From contig NZ_FPAZ01000013.1 in assembly GCF_900116435.1 (NCBI RefSeq), positions 83,757 through 147,756 of the forward strand: a stretch of DNA of 64,000 nt. The letters run 5' to 3'. The notes under the pieces are model-generated. The model had not been told where the DNA came from. It ran no database searches and saw only the letters and a program-made list of their open reading frames with translations. Position 1 is the first letter of the stretch, and every line of letters begins with the position of its first letter. Origin of the DNA: Pseudoalteromonas lipolytica. Its GTDB lineage: Bacteria; Pseudomonadota; Gammaproteobacteria; Enterobacterales; Alteromonadaceae. The position numbers and the translations under genes are program-made. This document shows positions 46,217-56,961 of this stretch, piece after piece.

Positions 46217-47379
46217 AACAAGCACAGGTTTGTATTGTTGGCGGTGGCTGTGTAGGCCTTACGCTTGCACTTGGTTTAGCTAAAGCCAATATTAGTGTGG
46301 TGGTGATTGATGCCAGTGAAAAGCAGGCGCTTCCGGGGGATGAGTACGGCCTTCGCGTTAGTGCGCTGAGTTTGGCGAGCCAAAGTTTGTTTGAGTCACT
46401 GAATGTGTGGCCTGAAATTATTAAGCAACGCGCCACGCCTTATACCTCGATGGATGTACGCGATAAAGACAGCTTTGGCAAAATTCATTTTGATCACAAT
46501 GATCTCGACTTACCACAGCTTGGTCATATCGTTGAAAACGACATTATTCGCTACGCTTTAATTAGCGAACTTGAAAAGCAAAGTAATGCCAGCTTATTAT
46601 TCGAAACCCGTTATCAACAAATACATCAAACAGAATCCGATGTCTTTATTACACTTGAAAGCGGTGAGCCTGTGATTGCTAAATTGCTGGTAGCAGCCGA
46701 CGGAGCAAACTCGGCGATTCGAAAGCAGTTCAATATGCCAATTACGTTTAAAGATTATGATCATCATGCCATTGTTGCGACTGTAAAAACCGATGATGAG
46801 CATAATCACACAGCACGCCAAGTGTTTTTACCAACCGGCCCTTTAGCGTTTTTGCCGCTGCCTGATAAACATACGCATTCGATTGTGTGGTCAACCAGCC
46901 CTGTGCACTGCGAGCAGTTACTAGCACTTGACGATACCGAGTTTAATAAAGCACTACTGGCTGCACTGGATGGCCAATGCGGTTTATGCGAAGTTCAAAG
47001 TGAGCGCATGGCGTTTCCACTTAAAATGCGTTATGCACAGCAGTGGGTGTCGGGCAAAGTCGTGTTAATGGGCGATGCAGCGCATACTATTCACCCACTT
47101 GCCGGGCTTGGCATGAACTTAGGCTTAAAAGATGCCGCTTACCTAATTGAGTTATTAACCAATGAGCAGGGTGAGTTTGCAAGTACACGCACGCTGCGTG
47201 ATTATGAACGTACCCGTAAGCTTGATGCGCAAAAACACATTGCCATGATGCAAGGACTAAAAGAGTTATTTGCCGGTGCTAATCCGCTTAAAAAGCTCGT
47301 GCGCGGTGTGGGGCTTAGCCTTGTTGATAACTTGGGGCCAATTAAACACTTGTTCGCAAAAGAAGCGATTGGTAAGTAA
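46213..47379 (+). CDS. ubiI: 2-octaprenylphenol hydroxylase UbiI (VisC)
   Basis: 388-residue paralogue of UbiH: IVGGGCVGLTLALGL, YGLRVSALSLAS, KDSFGKIHFDH, VAADGANSAIRKQF and MGDAAHTIHPLAGLGMNLGLKDA. It closely follows E. coli UbiI (VisC) motifs and hydroxylates C5 of the ring. It overlaps the ubiH stop by 4 bp (ATGA) and ends the operon before a strong terminator. Confidence 0.92.
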   Translation: MKQAQVCIVGGGCVGLTLALGLAKANISVVVIDASEKQALPGDEYGLRVSALSLASQSLFESLNVWPEIIKQRATPYTSMDVRDKDSFGKIHFDHNDLDLPQLGHIVENDIIRYALISELEKQSNASLLFETRYQQIHQTESDVFITLESGEPVIAKLLVAADGANSAIRKQFNMPITFKDYDHHAIVATVKTDDEHNHTARQVFLPTGPLAFLPLPDKHTHSIVWSTSPVHCEQLLALDDTEFNKALLAALDGQCGLCEVQSERMAFPLKMRYAQQWVSGKVVLMGDAAHTIHPLAGLGMNLGLKDAAYLIELLTNEQGEFASTRTLRDYERTRKLDAQKHIAMMQGLKELFAGANPLKKLVRGVGLSLVDNLGPIKHLFAKEAIGK

Positions 47380-47407
47380 TAACTAAGCCGTTGTAAATAT
47401 TTAAATA

Positions 47408-47437
47408 AAGCCGTAACTAGCCAGCTAGTTACGGCTT
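47408..47437 (+). terminator. ubiI operon terminator
   Basis: 13-bp arms AAGCCGTAACTAG / CTAGTTACGGCTT with a 4-nt loop, then T residues. Confidence 0.88.
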
Positions 47438-47591
47438 TTTTACGTTTAGCTGAATGCAAAATGATAGCGCTGTCATTTTTGTTAGTGTATGATTAAATTT
47501 TTGTGATTGGTATGGAAATTAAACAGCACAATGATGTTTTAAAGCCAGCCAAATAAAAATAATTAATTAAAATAACTAGTTGAGAAAAATT

Positions 47592-48896
47592 ATGGAAGCA
47601 ACGGTTGAGTGTGACAACAACACAAAACAAAACATTTGGCTGCCAATGGTATTGGCAGGATCAATGTTTTTTATTCTGGGGTGTATAACGTGGCTTAATG
47701 GTGCAATTACACCATTTTTGCAGCAAATGCTTGAGCTGTCGCCGTTACAAGCTTCGTTTATTATTTCTTCGTTTTATATTGCGGTTACTGTTGCAGGTAT
47801 TCCCTCAGCGATGCTCATAAGACGCGTTGGTTATAAAAATGGAATGGCGATCGGCTGTGCTGTCATGGCACTGTCGGCGTTAATGTATATTCCTGCCGCG
47901 AAACTGCAAATGATCGAAATATTTTTATTTGCACAGCTTATGATAGGTGTAGGTCAAACAATTCTTCAAACGGCTGTTAACCCCTATGTAGTAAAAATGG
48001 GCTCTGAAAAATCAGCCGCGGTGCGTGTATGTATTATGGGCTTATTGAATAAGTTTGCTGGAGTTATCGTACCGGTGATCTTTGCTGCGGTCGTTGTAAG
48101 CGGTGTAGTCGATGGTGCGGGTAAACTGTCGCAAGAGCAAAAAGACATTATGGCCAATAGCTTAATTATGCCGTATGTATTAATTGCGGGTCTTATTATG
48201 TTATTTGCTGCGTTCGCAAAATTTGCGCCTCTTCCTGATTTAGTGTTTGACGAAGGCGAGTCATCAAATGGTAAAGGTGAGTTAAAAGAAACACTTGCTC
48301 ATCCGCACCTTGTTCTAGGTGTTGTGGGCATTGCTTTGTATGTCGCAGTTGAAGTGATTGCTGCCGATACGATTGGCTCTTACGCTTTGCAAATTGGCGT
48401 TGCTGATTACTCCGTTATGACTTCGTACACAATGGCGTGTATGTTGATTGGCTACGCGATAGGTATTGCAACTATCCCACGTTTTATGAGCCAGCAAACA
48501 GCACTATTAATGTCGGGTATCGCTGGCATAATCACCGTGCTACTGGTGGTATTTGGTAGCAATGACTCGTTTATTATTTCTAATCTATTACTTGTGCCAT
48601 TTGGAGGCCCTGAACTCCCCGATCCTTTATTGTGTATCGCGCTACTTGGTTTTGCTAATGCGATGGTGTGGCCTGCAATTTGGCCATTAGCATTGGCGGG
48701 TTTAGGCCGCTTAACTGGCACTGCATCGGGGTTGTTGATCATGGGTATTGCAGGTGGTGCTTTAGGTCCGCTGTTAATTGGTTTAGGTAACGTAGCAGGG
48801 CTGGGCGCGCAAGGTGCGTATATTGTTATGATCCCAAGTTATCTATTCATTTTATTTTATGCTCTTAAAGGCCATAAGATGAAAAGTTGGAAATAA
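47592..48896 (+). CDS. FHS-family sugar:cation symporter (MFS)
   Basis: 434 residues, 12 transmembrane helices. Family features of FucP/GlcP/NagP: FFILGCITWLNGAITPFLQQ in TM1 and GVGQTILQTAVNPYVV in TM4. It imports a sugar such as glucose, galactose, fucose or GlcNAc; the substrate cannot be fixed, as no catabolic genes adjoin. ATG at 47592 is chosen; TTG at 47580 would add four residues. Bounded by terminators on both sides. Confidence 0.85.
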   Translation: MEATVECDNNTKQNIWLPMVLAGSMFFILGCITWLNGAITPFLQQMLELSPLQASFIISSFYIAVTVAGIPSAMLIRRVGYKNGMAIGCAVMALSALMYIPAAKLQMIEIFLFAQLMIGVGQTILQTAVNPYVVKMGSEKSAAVRVCIMGLLNKFAGVIVPVIFAAVVVSGVVDGAGKLSQEQKDIMANSLIMPYVLIAGLIMLFAAFAKFAPLPDLVFDEGESSNGKGELKETLAHPHLVLGVVGIALYVAVEVIAADTIGSYALQIGVADYSVMTSYTMACMLIGYAIGIATIPRFMSQQTALLMSGIAGIITVLLVVFGSNDSFIISNLLLVPFGGPELPDPLLCIALLGFANAMVWPAIWPLALAGLGRLTGTASGLLIMGIAGGALGPLLIGLGNVAGLGAQGAYIVMIPSYLFILFYALKGHKMKSWK

Positions 48897-48923
48897 CAAT
48901 ACGTTAAGAATTCAAGTTAGTAC

Positions 48924-48952
48924 AAAGCCGCGACGACCATCATCGCGGCTTT
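48924..48952. terminator. bidirectional terminator
   Basis: AAAGCCGCGA / TCGCGGCTTT arms (10 bp), 9-nt loop, T tract to the right; between the convergent transporter and mutH genes. Confidence 0.85.
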
Positions 48953-49002
48953 TTTACGAGTTAGCACGACAAACCGCTTATAAATACAAAAAGTTGCGAC
49001 CC

Positions 49003-49674
49003 TTACAGCTGAAATTGGCGTTTTAAAATTTCGCCGGTAAAGCTTGTTTTTAAATAAAAGCCGCGAGGCAGGGTTTGGATCACATGCCCATTTGGCCCAA
49101 TAGCATCAGTAAGCGCTTTACTGTTAGCCGCTTTTGGTCTTATTTGCATGACATCACCCAAGTGTCCCGAAATTTCATCGATACGACCCAGCGCGATAAG
49201 TTCCATTTGCTCTTCCCAGTCACGTTGCAGCTGTGCATCTTGCTCAGCACTGGGTTGCCATAAAAAACCACTGCCAATGGTACGATTAAATGGCAGAATT
49301 TCGCGTTCTCCCAAAATCGGTAACCACAACACATGATTGAGCTTTTTACGCACCGTACTTTGCTGCCATGTAAGACCTGTTACGTTCAATAACGGCGTAA
49401 CAGAGACAAAAGTTGTCTCTAAGGGTTTACCCTTAAACGAAATAGGCAAGGTTTTTAACTCAATACCAAGCTCTTCAAAATCAGGAGTGGGTTTCGAGCC
49501 CGCGGTTGCCCCTAATACATATTCAATAAGCTGACCGGTCCAGCCTTTTTCACGCAGCAAGTCATCGGGTGTTTTAAATTGGTACTGCTCTGCAAGCTGG
49601 CCGAGTGTAAGCCCCGCTATTGCATTCACGCGTTGCATTAATTCGTTGATTGAGCTTGGTTTTAGTGGTCGCAT
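49003..49674 (-). CDS. mutH: DNA mismatch repair endonuclease MutH
   Basis: 223 residues from ATG 49674 (MRPLKPSSINELMQRV), which aligns with the E. coli start; upstream in-frame starts would add a 12-46 residue extension. Catalytic Asp-Glu-Lys in DFEELGIELKTLPI, then GKPLETTFVSV and QIRPKAANSKALTDAIG. It nicks the unmethylated strand at hemimethylated GATC, so this organism should have Dam methylation. Divergent from rppH. Confidence 0.93.
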   Translation of the reverse strand: MRPLKPSSINELMQRVNAIAGLTLGQLAEQYQFKTPDDLLREKGWTGQLIEYVLGATAGSKPTPDFEELGIELKTLPISFKGKPLETTFVSVTPLLNVTGLTWQQSTVRKKLNHVLWLPILGEREILPFNRTIGSGFLWQPSAEQDAQLQRDWEEQMELIALGRIDEISGHLGDVMQIRPKAANSKALTDAIGPNGHVIQTLPRGFYLKTSFTGEILKRQFQL

Positions 49675-49911
49675 ACGGCGTTTATTTGATTGTGTTATTA
49701 ACCTTAACATGATAACAAATGCGCATTGCCGTGGATATCTTTGTATTTGGGTGTTTTTTGCGCATGTTGAAAGTGAGTTAAAAATAGTCAATTTGTTTTG
49801 TGGGAATAACATCTTAATTTATTGAAATTTAATGACTTTTGTCGATGTTTGATTTTTGACTGTTGTATTAATTAGACAGTTGTTTGTATAAATACAGATA
49901 TATGAACATGT

Positions 49912-50095
49912 TTATCCACAGTTTCTGTGGAGAAAGTGCTTTTTTGAACTGGTTATTGTGGATTTGTTTGCAAAATAAGCATGATTTACAAAAGTTATGC
50001 ACAAGCTGTGGGTAAGGTGAGAAAAATACGGTTGTAAACTACTTTTTTATTAAAAGCGCGTATTTTCGTAATAATTGCTTTCTAACATATTGATT
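49912..50095. promoter_or_regulatory. DARS2-like DnaA-reactivating locus (DnaA-box cluster plus IHF site)
   Basis: Within 104 bp: TTATCCACA (49912-49920, perfect), TGTGGAGAA (49926-49934, one mismatch, reversed), TGTGGATTT (49957-49965, two mismatches, reversed), TTATGCACA (49995-50003, fits TTATNCACA) and TGTGGGTAA (50007-50015, one mismatch, reversed). A full IHF consensus match (TAACATATTGATT, 50083-50095) lies 67 bp further. In E. coli DARS2, which converts ADP-DnaA to ATP-DnaA with IHF and Fis, lies in the same mutH/rppH gap. The synteny makes this the likely counterpart. Confidence 0.7.
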
Positions 50096-50214
50096 AAAAG
50101 CGCTTGTTAAAATGCTAATTTCAAATCTGGTTTCGGCGAAGGTGTAAAGTGTTTGCTGTATCGCAGGTTATGTGGAACAATCAATAAAAATCGACTTACA
50201 AATGAGGCACTAAG

Positions 50215-50733
50215 GTGATTGATGCCGAAGGTTTTCGTGCCAATGTCGGAATTGTAATTTGCAATAATCAGGGACAAGTATTTTGGGCTCGACGTTATGG
50301 TCAGCACTCTTGGCAATTTCCCCAAGGTGGTGTCGACGATGGTGAAACAGCAGAGCAAACCATGTACCGAGAATTACACGAAGAAGTGGGCTTGCTTCCT
50401 GAAGACGTCGAGATCGTCGCAAGTTCAAAACATTGGTTACGCTACAAATTACCCAAGCGTTTAATTCGCAGAGACTCAAGTCCTGTGTGCATTGGGCAAA
50501 AACAAAAATGGTTTTTACTGAAATTACGTTGTAAAGACGAAGATGTAAACTTACTTAAAACTCATCATCCAGAGTTTGATGACTGGCGATGGGTGAGCTA
50601 TTGGTATCCGGTGAGGCAAGTTGTGTCATTCAAGCGCGATGTTTACCGTCGTGTAATGAAAGAGTTTGCCCCGTTTGCAATGCCGTTTAATAAACGAGAA
50701 CAACATAAAGATAATTGGCGACAAAAGCGATAA
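50215..50733 (+). CDS. rppH: RNA pyrophosphohydrolase RppH
   Basis: 172 residues with RppH hallmarks: [32 protein letters not shown] and the Nudix box running on through [15 protein letters not shown]. It removes pyrophosphate from mRNA 5' ends to start RNase E decay. The start is GTG at 50215 after GAGG, matching the E. coli N-terminus. First gene of rppH-ptsP-TSUP-lgt-thyA. Confidence 0.95.
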   Translation: MIDAEGFRANVGIVICNNQGQVFWARRYGQHSWQFPQGGVDDGETAEQTMYRELHEEVGLLPEDVEIVASSKHWLRYKLPKRLIRRDSSPVCIGQKQKWFLLKLRCKDEDVNLLKTHHPEFDDWRWVSYWYPVRQVVSFKRDVYRRVMKEFAPFAMPFNKREQHKDNWRQKR

Positions 50734-50769
50734 GGGCAACTTTATCAACTAAATGAAAGGAGCAGCATC

Positions 50770-53046
50770 ATGTTAGCCACGCTCAGATCAATTGCTGAGG
50801 CTGTGTCGCAACAAGCGGACTTAAACAGTGCCTTAGCGTGTTTTGTGCAAATGGTAAAAGATGCCATGCAAACACAGTGCTGCTCAATTTACTTTGCTGA
50901 TTACAGCCAAGACAACTTTGTATTAATGGCCACGCAAGGACTTAACCCAGATGCTGTGGGTAAGTTTAGAATTGGTTTTACCGAAGGCTTAGTTGGCTTA
51001 GTTGCGCAACGCGAAGAGCCAATTAATATAGCGTTCGCTAAATCACACCCTCGCTTTAAACTCTCTCCAGAAGTTAATGAAGAAGGCTATAACGCGTTTT
51101 TATCTGTGCCTGTGGTGCATCAAAAAAAAGTGCTGGGCGTTATTGTAGTTCAGCAAAAGTTAGCGCGTGTTTTTAGTCCCGATGAAGAATCTTTTTTAAT
51201 TACTCTTTCGGCACAACTTGCATCGCAGCTTGCACATGCCGAGATCAAAGAGATTTTAAGGCTTGATGAGTTCTCGCATCAGACTTCGGTACTCAAAGGG
51301 GTGTCGAGCGCGCCGGGTATTGCCATTGGTGAAGCTTTTGTGGTGTTGCCTAAACTCGATTTTAAATCGATTGAGTTGCAAAAAGACGATGACATAAGTA
51401 CGCAACGTAAATTATTTACGCAGGCTGTTGCGGCAACACGCAACGAGTTTAATACGTTATCGATGACATTAAGCGATTCGATTCCGCAAGAAGCGCTTGC
51501 GGTATTCGATGTGTATCAGCAGCTACTTGATGCAAAAAGCCTAGGCAAAAATGTTGAAGAGCAACTTCAACAAGGCTGGAGTGCAAAAAGCGCATTAAAA
51601 ATAGTTATCGAAAAGCTGGTGGCGCAGTTTAACGCCATGCAAGACCCATACATAAAAGAGCGCGCAGTAGATGTTAAAGACATTGGTTTGCGTGTTTTAC
51701 ACCACTTAGTTAATACCGAGCATGCGGCAAAACCTTACCCTAAAGACACCATTTTAATTGCCAGTACGCTAACACCTGCCATGCTTGCCGAAGTGCCCAA
51801 AGGGCATTTAGCGGGGGTGGTTAGTGTAAATGGGGCAGCAAACAGCCATGCGTCAATATTAACGCGAGCAATGGGGATACCCGCTATTTGGGGTATTGAA
51901 GACGTTCCCTTACTGCAATTTGAAGGTAAGCCGATGATTTTAGATGCCTACGCAGGGCGTTTATATATCTCACCTTCGCAAATGCTCCACGATGAATACA
52001 GCCAATTAAAATACCAAGAAACATTACTGAATGATCGTTTCGTCGCAGAGCAGAACCTAGATGCGGTCACCTTAGATGGCGAGCACATTAGCTTATTGTT
52101 AAATGCAGGCCTTGAATTAAACACAGAGCAAGACAACAAACTGTTTTGTGATGGAGTGGGTTTGTATCGTACCGAAGCCTGGTTTATGCAAAAGGGGCAA
52201 TTTCCTTCGCAGTCGGAGCAAGAAAAGTGGTACCGAGAAGTGCTTACCAGCTATCACCCGAATCCTGTGGTAATGCGCACCTTAGATATCGGCGGTGATA
52301 AAGTATTAGACTACTTTAATATCACAGAAGAGAACCCTTTCTTAGGGTGGCGGGGTATTCGCGTCACCTTGGATCATCCTGAACTATTTTTAGATCAACT
52401 CAGAGCGATGTTAAAGGCCAATATCGGTTTAGGTAACCTTAGAATAATGTTACCCATGATCAGTGGCTCTGAAGAAGTCGACGAGTCAATTAAGTTAGTT
52501 GAACAAGCGCTGTTCGAACTAGAAGAACAATACCCAGAGCAAGCCATTGACCGCCCAGAAGTTGGCATTATGTTAGAGGTCCCTTCAAGTATATTCATGC
52601 TCGAAGAGTGGTCACAAAAAGTCGACTTTTGCTCTGTGGGTAGCAATGATTTAACTCAATATATGCTGGCCGTTGATCGCTCTAATGCGCGTGTTGCAGA
52701 GCTCTTTAACCCCTATCATCCTAGTGTGCTGCGAGTGCTACTTAAAGTTGCTCAAGAGTGCCAAAACCATGAATTACCCTTTAGTTTATGTGGTGAGCTT
52801 GGTGGTGACCCAGAAGGGGCATTATTACTAATCGCCATGGGGTATCGTCGCTTAAGTATGAACCTTTCATCAATCAGTAAAATTAAATTTGTACTGCGTC
52901 GCTTAAAAGTAAGCGATATGGAGGAGCTGCTTAGCGAATGTTTATTGCAGCCTACCGCTAAGCAAGTATTGAGGCTCACACGTAACTTTATGATAGAGCA
53001 CCAATTGGGTGAGTTATTTTACACCCCTAGCCAAGGGCAAGCATGA
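50770..53046 (+). CDS. ptsP: phosphoenolpyruvate-protein phosphotransferase PtsP (EI-Ntr)
   Basis: 758 residues: an N-terminal GAF domain (about 15-165), then an enzyme I body with GVSSAPGIAIGEAF, phospho-His360 (ANSHASI), the PEP-binding TIM barrel with RTLDIGGDKVLDYF and VGIMLEVPSS, and SVGSNDLTQYMLAVDR. It starts the nitrogen PTS phosphorelay to NPr and EIIA-Ntr and couples nitrogen status to potassium and envelope control. AAAGGAG precedes the ATG by 8 bases. Confidence 0.95.
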   Translation: MLATLRSIAEAVSQQADLNSALACFVQMVKDAMQTQCCSIYFADYSQDNFVLMATQGLNPDAVGKFRIGFTEGLVGLVAQREEPINIAFAKSHPRFKLSPEVNEEGYNAFLSVPVVHQKKVLGVIVVQQKLARVFSPDEESFLITLSAQLASQLAHAEIKEILRLDEFSHQTSVLKGVSSAPGIAIGEAFVVLPKLDFKSIELQKDDDISTQRKLFTQAVAATRNEFNTLSMTLSDSIPQEALAVFDVYQQLLDAKSLGKNVEEQLQQGWSAKSALKIVIEKLVAQFNAMQDPYIKERAVDVKDIGLRVLHHLVNTEHAAKPYPKDTILIASTLTPAMLAEVPKGHLAGVVSVNGAANSHASILTRAMGIPAIWGIEDVPLLQFEGKPMILDAYAGRLYISPSQMLHDEYSQLKYQETLLNDRFVAEQNLDAVTLDGEHISLLLNAGLELNTEQDNKLFCDGVGLYRTEAWFMQKGQFPSQSEQEKWYREVLTSYHPNPVVMRTLDIGGDKVLDYFNITEENPFLGWRGIRVTLDHPELFLDQLRAMLKANIGLGNLRIMLPMISGSEEVDESIKLVEQALFELEEQYPEQAIDRPEVGIMLEVPSSIFMLEEWSQKVDFCSVGSNDLTQYMLAVDRSNARVAELFNPYHPSVLRVLLKVAQECQNHELPFSLCGELGGDPEGALLLIAMGYRRLSMNLSSISKIKFVLRRLKVSDMEELLSECLLQPTAKQVLRLTRNFMIEHQLGELFYTPSQGQA

Positions 53047-53121
53047 GAGTAAATTGTACTGTGAAGCGTTTATATATTCGTTTAGTATATACATATAACA
53101 AACTGAATATATGAATGTGCT

Positions 53122-53931
53122 ATGCATGACGTAATACTTTTAATGGTGTACTGCGCTATTTTAGGCAGTGTAGTAGGGTTTTTAGCCGGTCTGCTTGGCA
53201 TTGGTGGTGGCTTAATTATTGTGCCTGTACTGAGCGCCATGTTGGTATCATTTAATGTTGCTGACTCAAGCCATGTATTAGTTATTGCCATAGCCACCTC
53301 ACTTGCTTCCATTATTTTTACGTCTACCTCTTCAGCGTTGGCTCATCATCGTAATGCTAATGTGCCGTGGGAAATTGCTCCTTGGGTCATGACCGGTGTA
53401 GGTATTGGTGCACTCGTGAGTGGCTTTGCGGCGAGTTTTATTCCTGAGCAGTTATTACGTTTAGTTTTTGCCACGAGTGTGGTGTTTATCGCGTTACGCA
53501 TGGTGTTATCTACACGTACCAAGGCTGCAAGTGAAAAACCATTGCCCTCAGGTCCCGTAATTGGCTTTTTATGTGCAATAATGGGGGCGTTATCAGGACT
53601 GATTGGTATTGGTGGCGGTGCACTTATTGTGCCTTTGCTGCATTATTTCTCTGTCGATATTAAAAAGGCCATTGGTTGTGCCGCAGCATGTGGTATTGTC
53701 ATTGCGCTGTTTGGCTCGGTTGGTTATGTGTCTGCAGGTTGGCAAGTAACCTCCTTTAGTGATGGTTTTGCCGGATTTGTTTATTTACCCGCATTAGTCG
53801 GCATCGTTATCACGTCGTCATTAATTGCTCCTTATGGTGCAAAAGCGACGCATTATTTACCTGTGGCAACAATAAAAAAAGTATTCGCGCTATTACTTGT
53901 CATAATTGCGCTTAAAATGGTGTTTAGTTAA
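53122..53931 (+). CDS. TSUP (TauE/SafE) family transporter
   Basis: 269 residues, about eight transmembrane helices in two repeats, each starting with the family motif ([19 protein letters not shown] and [19 protein letters not shown]). These carry sulfite, organosulfonates or related anions. It is inserted between ptsP and lgt relative to E. coli; substrate unknown. Confidence 0.9.
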   Translation: MHDVILLMVYCAILGSVVGFLAGLLGIGGGLIIVPVLSAMLVSFNVADSSHVLVIAIATSLASIIFTSTSSALAHHRNANVPWEIAPWVMTGVGIGALVSGFAASFIPEQLLRLVFATSVVFIALRMVLSTRTKAASEKPLPSGPVIGFLCAIMGALSGLIGIGGGALIVPLLHYFSVDIKKAIGCAAACGIVIALFGSVGYVSAGWQVTSFSDGFAGFVYLPALVGIVITSSLIAPYGAKATHYLPVATIKKVFALLLVIIALKMVFS

Positions 53932-53945
53932 AGGTTTTTATTTTT

Positions 53946-54749
53946 ATGGCTCTTCAATTTCCAGAGATAGATCCGGTTATTTTTTCGGTAGGACCGCTCA
54001 GCGTACGTTGGTACGGTTTAATGTATTTAATTGGTTTTGCTTTAGCTATGTGGCTGGCAAACCGTCAAGCTGCAAAACCTAATTCTGGGTGGACGAAAGA
54101 GCAAGTAAGCGACTTATTATTTTACGGTATGCTCGGGGTAATACTCGGTGGGCGTATTGGCTATGTGTTGTTTTATCAGTTTAGTTATTTTATTGAAAAC
54201 CCGTTTTATTTATTCAGAATCGACCAAGGTGGCATGTCATTCCATGGCGGCACACTGGGGGTTATTACCGCAATTATGGTCTTTGCCTGGACACGTAAAA
54301 AATCATTGTTAGAGGTCGGCGATTTTGTGGTGCCATTAGTGCCTTTGGGCCTACTAGCCGGCCGCATAGGTAACTTTATTAATGGTGAGTTATGGGGACG
54401 CGTAACCGATGTACCTTGGGCGTTTATTTTCCCTACCGGTGGGCCAGAACCACGCCATCCGTCACAACTATACGAAGCATTTTTAGAAGGCTTGGTGCTA
54501 TTTTTAATTTTGCAATGGTTTATTAAAAAGCCACGCCCAGCAGGGAGTGTCGCCGGTTTATTTTTATTAGGCTACGGCGTATTTAGATTTGTTGTTGAGT
54601 ATTTCCGTGAGCCAGACGCGCATTTAGGCCTATTTGCAGGTGTGATTTCAATGGGACAAATACTCTCGCTGCCAATGGTATTTGGGGGCCTTGGTTTGTT
54701 AATATGGGCCTACATGAAGCCGCAACGACGCGTTGCAAGCAAAGCATAA
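53946..54749 (+). CDS. lgt: prolipoprotein diacylglyceryl transferase
   Basis: 267 residues, seven transmembrane helices: [38 protein letters not shown] and the Lgt signature [14 protein letters not shown]. It attaches diacylglycerol to lipobox cysteines of prolipoproteins, including the several encoded in this window. It ends 13 bp before thyA. Confidence 0.96.
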   Translation: MALQFPEIDPVIFSVGPLSVRWYGLMYLIGFALAMWLANRQAAKPNSGWTKEQVSDLLFYGMLGVILGGRIGYVLFYQFSYFIENPFYLFRIDQGGMSFHGGTLGVITAIMVFAWTRKKSLLEVGDFVVPLVPLGLLAGRIGNFINGELWGRVTDVPWAFIFPTGGPEPRHPSQLYEAFLEGLVLFLILQWFIKKPRPAGSVAGLFLLGYGVFRFVVEYFREPDAHLGLFAGVISMGQILSLPMVFGGLGLLIWAYMKPQRRVASKA

Positions 54750-54762
54750 TTAGAGCAAGTCA

Positions 54763-55614
54763 ATGAAACAGTATTTAGATTTATGTCAACGCATTGTTGA
54801 TGAAGGCGTGTGGGTCGAAAATAAGCGTACAGGCACCAAATGTTTAACCGTTATTAATGCTGACCTTGAGTACGATGTAGCAAACAATAAGTTTCCGCTT
54901 ATAACAACACGTAAAAGCTTTTATAAAGCAGCCATTGCAGAGTTGTTAGGCTACCTTCGTGGTTACGACAGTGCGGCACAGTTTCGTGATATCGGTTGCA
55001 TGACATGGAATGCCAACGCGAACGAAAATAAAGCTTGGCTCGAAAACCCGCATCGACGTGGTGAAGATGATATGGGCCGTGTGTACGGCGTACAAGGCCG
55101 TAGCTGGCAGCGCCCAGATGGTACACACCTTGATCAACTTAAAAAGGTAATTACTAACTTATCTAACGGCATTGATGACCGAGGTGAAATTGTCACGTTT
55201 TATAATCCGGGCGAGTTTGAACTAGGTTGTTTACGTCCGTGTATGCATACGCACACTTTTTCATTACTGGGTGATACTCTATACTTAACCTCGTATCAAC
55301 GTAGTTGTGATGTGCCACTGGGTTTGAATTTTAATCAAATTCAATGTTTTGTGTTATTAGCGTTGGTTGCACAAATCACCGGACACAAGCCCGGAAAGGC
55401 GTATCATAAAATAGCAAATGCACATATTTACGAAAATCAGTTAGAGTTAATGCGTGATGTACAGCTTAAGCGTGAGCCATTTGCATCACCTACACTTAAA
55501 ATAAATCCAAATATTAAATCACTTGAAGACATTGAAACTTGGGTCACAAAAGACGATTTTGAAGTAGAAGGTTATCAGTGTCACGATGCAATTAAGTATC
55601 CGTTTTCAGTGTAA
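54763..55614 (+). CDS. thyA: thymidylate synthase
   Basis: 283 residues, the longer Vibrio-like form with an insertion relative to E. coli (264). Catalytic Cys160 (CLRPCMHTH), preceded by the [16 protein letters not shown] block, then [15 protein letters not shown] and an [10 protein letters not shown] folate segment. It converts dUMP to dTMP using methylene-THF. The lgt-thyA order is conserved across gammaproteobacteria. Confidence 0.95.
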   Translation: MKQYLDLCQRIVDEGVWVENKRTGTKCLTVINADLEYDVANNKFPLITTRKSFYKAAIAELLGYLRGYDSAAQFRDIGCMTWNANANENKAWLENPHRRGEDDMGRVYGVQGRSWQRPDGTHLDQLKKVITNLSNGIDDRGEIVTFYNPGEFELGCLRPCMHTHTFSLLGDTLYLTSYQRSCDVPLGLNFNQIQCFVLLALVAQITGHKPGKAYHKIANAHIYENQLELMRDVQLKREPFASPTLKINPNIKSLEDIETWVTKDDFEVEGYQCHDAIKYPFSV

Positions 55615-55640
55615 AAAGAAAAAAGTTTAAGGAGAAATCA

Positions 55641-56522
55641 ATGAAAGCAGTGATCCCAGTTGCTGGTCTTGGCACGCGTATGTTGCCTGCAACAAAAGCG
55701 ATTCCAAAGGAAATGTTACCTATCGTTGACCGCCCTTTGATTCAATATGTGGTTAATGAGGCGATTTCAGCGGGAATTAAAGAAATCGTATTAGTGACGC
55801 ATTCAAGTAAGAATTCTATTGAAAACCACTTTGATACGAGCTTTGAGTTAGAAGCAACATTAGAAAAGCGTGTTAAACGTCAACTACTCGCAGAAGTACA
55901 GTCTATTTGTCCTAAAGATGTCACTATTATTCAAGTACGCCAAGGTGAAGCGAAGGGGTTAGGCCACGCAATCAACTGTGCAGCGCCAATCATTGGTAAT
56001 GAACCGTTTGTGGTTATTTTACCCGATGTGATTATTGACGATGTGGCGAGCGATCTAAAAAAAGACAACCTTGCAGAGATGATTGGACGCTTTGAAAGTA
56101 CTGGTCAAAGCCAAATTATGGTTGAGCCTGTGCCACTTAACGAAGTTGATAAGTTTGGTGTGGTTGACCTAGGTGATGCGAAAATTAAACAAGGTGAAAG
56201 TGCCGCTATTTTAAATATGGTTGAAAAGCCGCCAATTGATCAAGCGCCTTCAAACCTCGCCGTGGTTGGTCGTTATGTATTAAGTAAAAACATTTGGCCA
56301 CTTCTTGCAAAAACCCCAGCAGGGGCAGGCGATGAAATTCAGTTAACAGACGCGATTGCAATGTTAATGGAAAAAGAAACCGTTGATGCCTACTCAATGA
56401 AAGGGAAAAGCCATGACTGTGGAAGCAAAATAGGCTATTTAAAAGCGATTGTTGAGTTTTCATTACGACGCGATGAATTTAAAGATGAGCTCACCGACTT
56501 CATAAAAACGCTGGTTAAATAA
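55641..56522 (+). CDS. galU: UTP-glucose-1-phosphate uridylyltransferase
   Basis: 293 residues: nucleotide-binding [46 protein letters not shown] and VEKPP. It makes UDP-glucose for surface polysaccharides. It begins 26 bp after thyA with an AAGGAG site and may be transcribed from the same operon; a terminator follows. Confidence 0.94.
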   Translation: MKAVIPVAGLGTRMLPATKAIPKEMLPIVDRPLIQYVVNEAISAGIKEIVLVTHSSKNSIENHFDTSFELEATLEKRVKRQLLAEVQSICPKDVTIIQVRQGEAKGLGHAINCAAPIIGNEPFVVILPDVIIDDVASDLKKDNLAEMIGRFESTGQSQIMVEPVPLNEVDKFGVVDLGDAKIKQGESAAILNMVEKPPIDQAPSNLAVVGRYVLSKNIWPLLAKTPAGAGDEIQLTDAIAMLMEKETVDAYSMKGKSHDCGSKIGYLKAIVEFSLRRDEFKDELTDFIKTLVK

Positions 56523-56554
56523 TCAATTCTATTTGATTAGTTAAAAATGATGTA

Positions 56555-56581
56555 AAAAAAGTGCCTATATGGCACTTTTTT
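56555..56581 (+). terminator. galU terminator
   Basis: AAAAAAGTGCC / GGCACTTTTTT arms (11 bp), 5-nt loop. Confidence 0.85.
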
Positions 56582-56961
56582 GTTATTTACATGTCATCCA
56601 CAATTGTCGATTATTACCTAATTAAGGACTTTTCTGATATACCTTTGTATTAGCAGATTGCTAAGATAGTTATTACAGAAAAGTGCTTAGTTACCCACTG
56701 TAGAATAGCTAATTAAGCTATACTCATAAAAATACCTATAATGAAACGGATTTTTACTGCTTTAGGTTGTCGTATATGAAAACTTAAGCTGAGGGTGCTA
56801 CTAAGTTTTTATTGCAGTTAGTAGAAGCACTGTACTGAAAATATAATAATAAAAAAGCAATTTGTTAGTGTTTTCTTGTTTAATATCTAAACGATATTTC
56901 AGGCTTTTTACAGGCAGGTAAGTACTAACAAACGGTCTTCTCAGATTAAGAAGCAAATATA
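56582..56961. other. 380-bp non-coding region
   Basis: AT-rich, without a convincing ORF, tRNA or operator. It presumably holds the promoter of the lipoprotein cluster. Confidence 0.5.

Noticed and set aside
49912..50095. DnaA-box cluster as oriC
   Set aside because: No dnaA, mnmG or AT-rich 13-mer unwinding element nearby; the mutH/rppH position fits DARS2 better.
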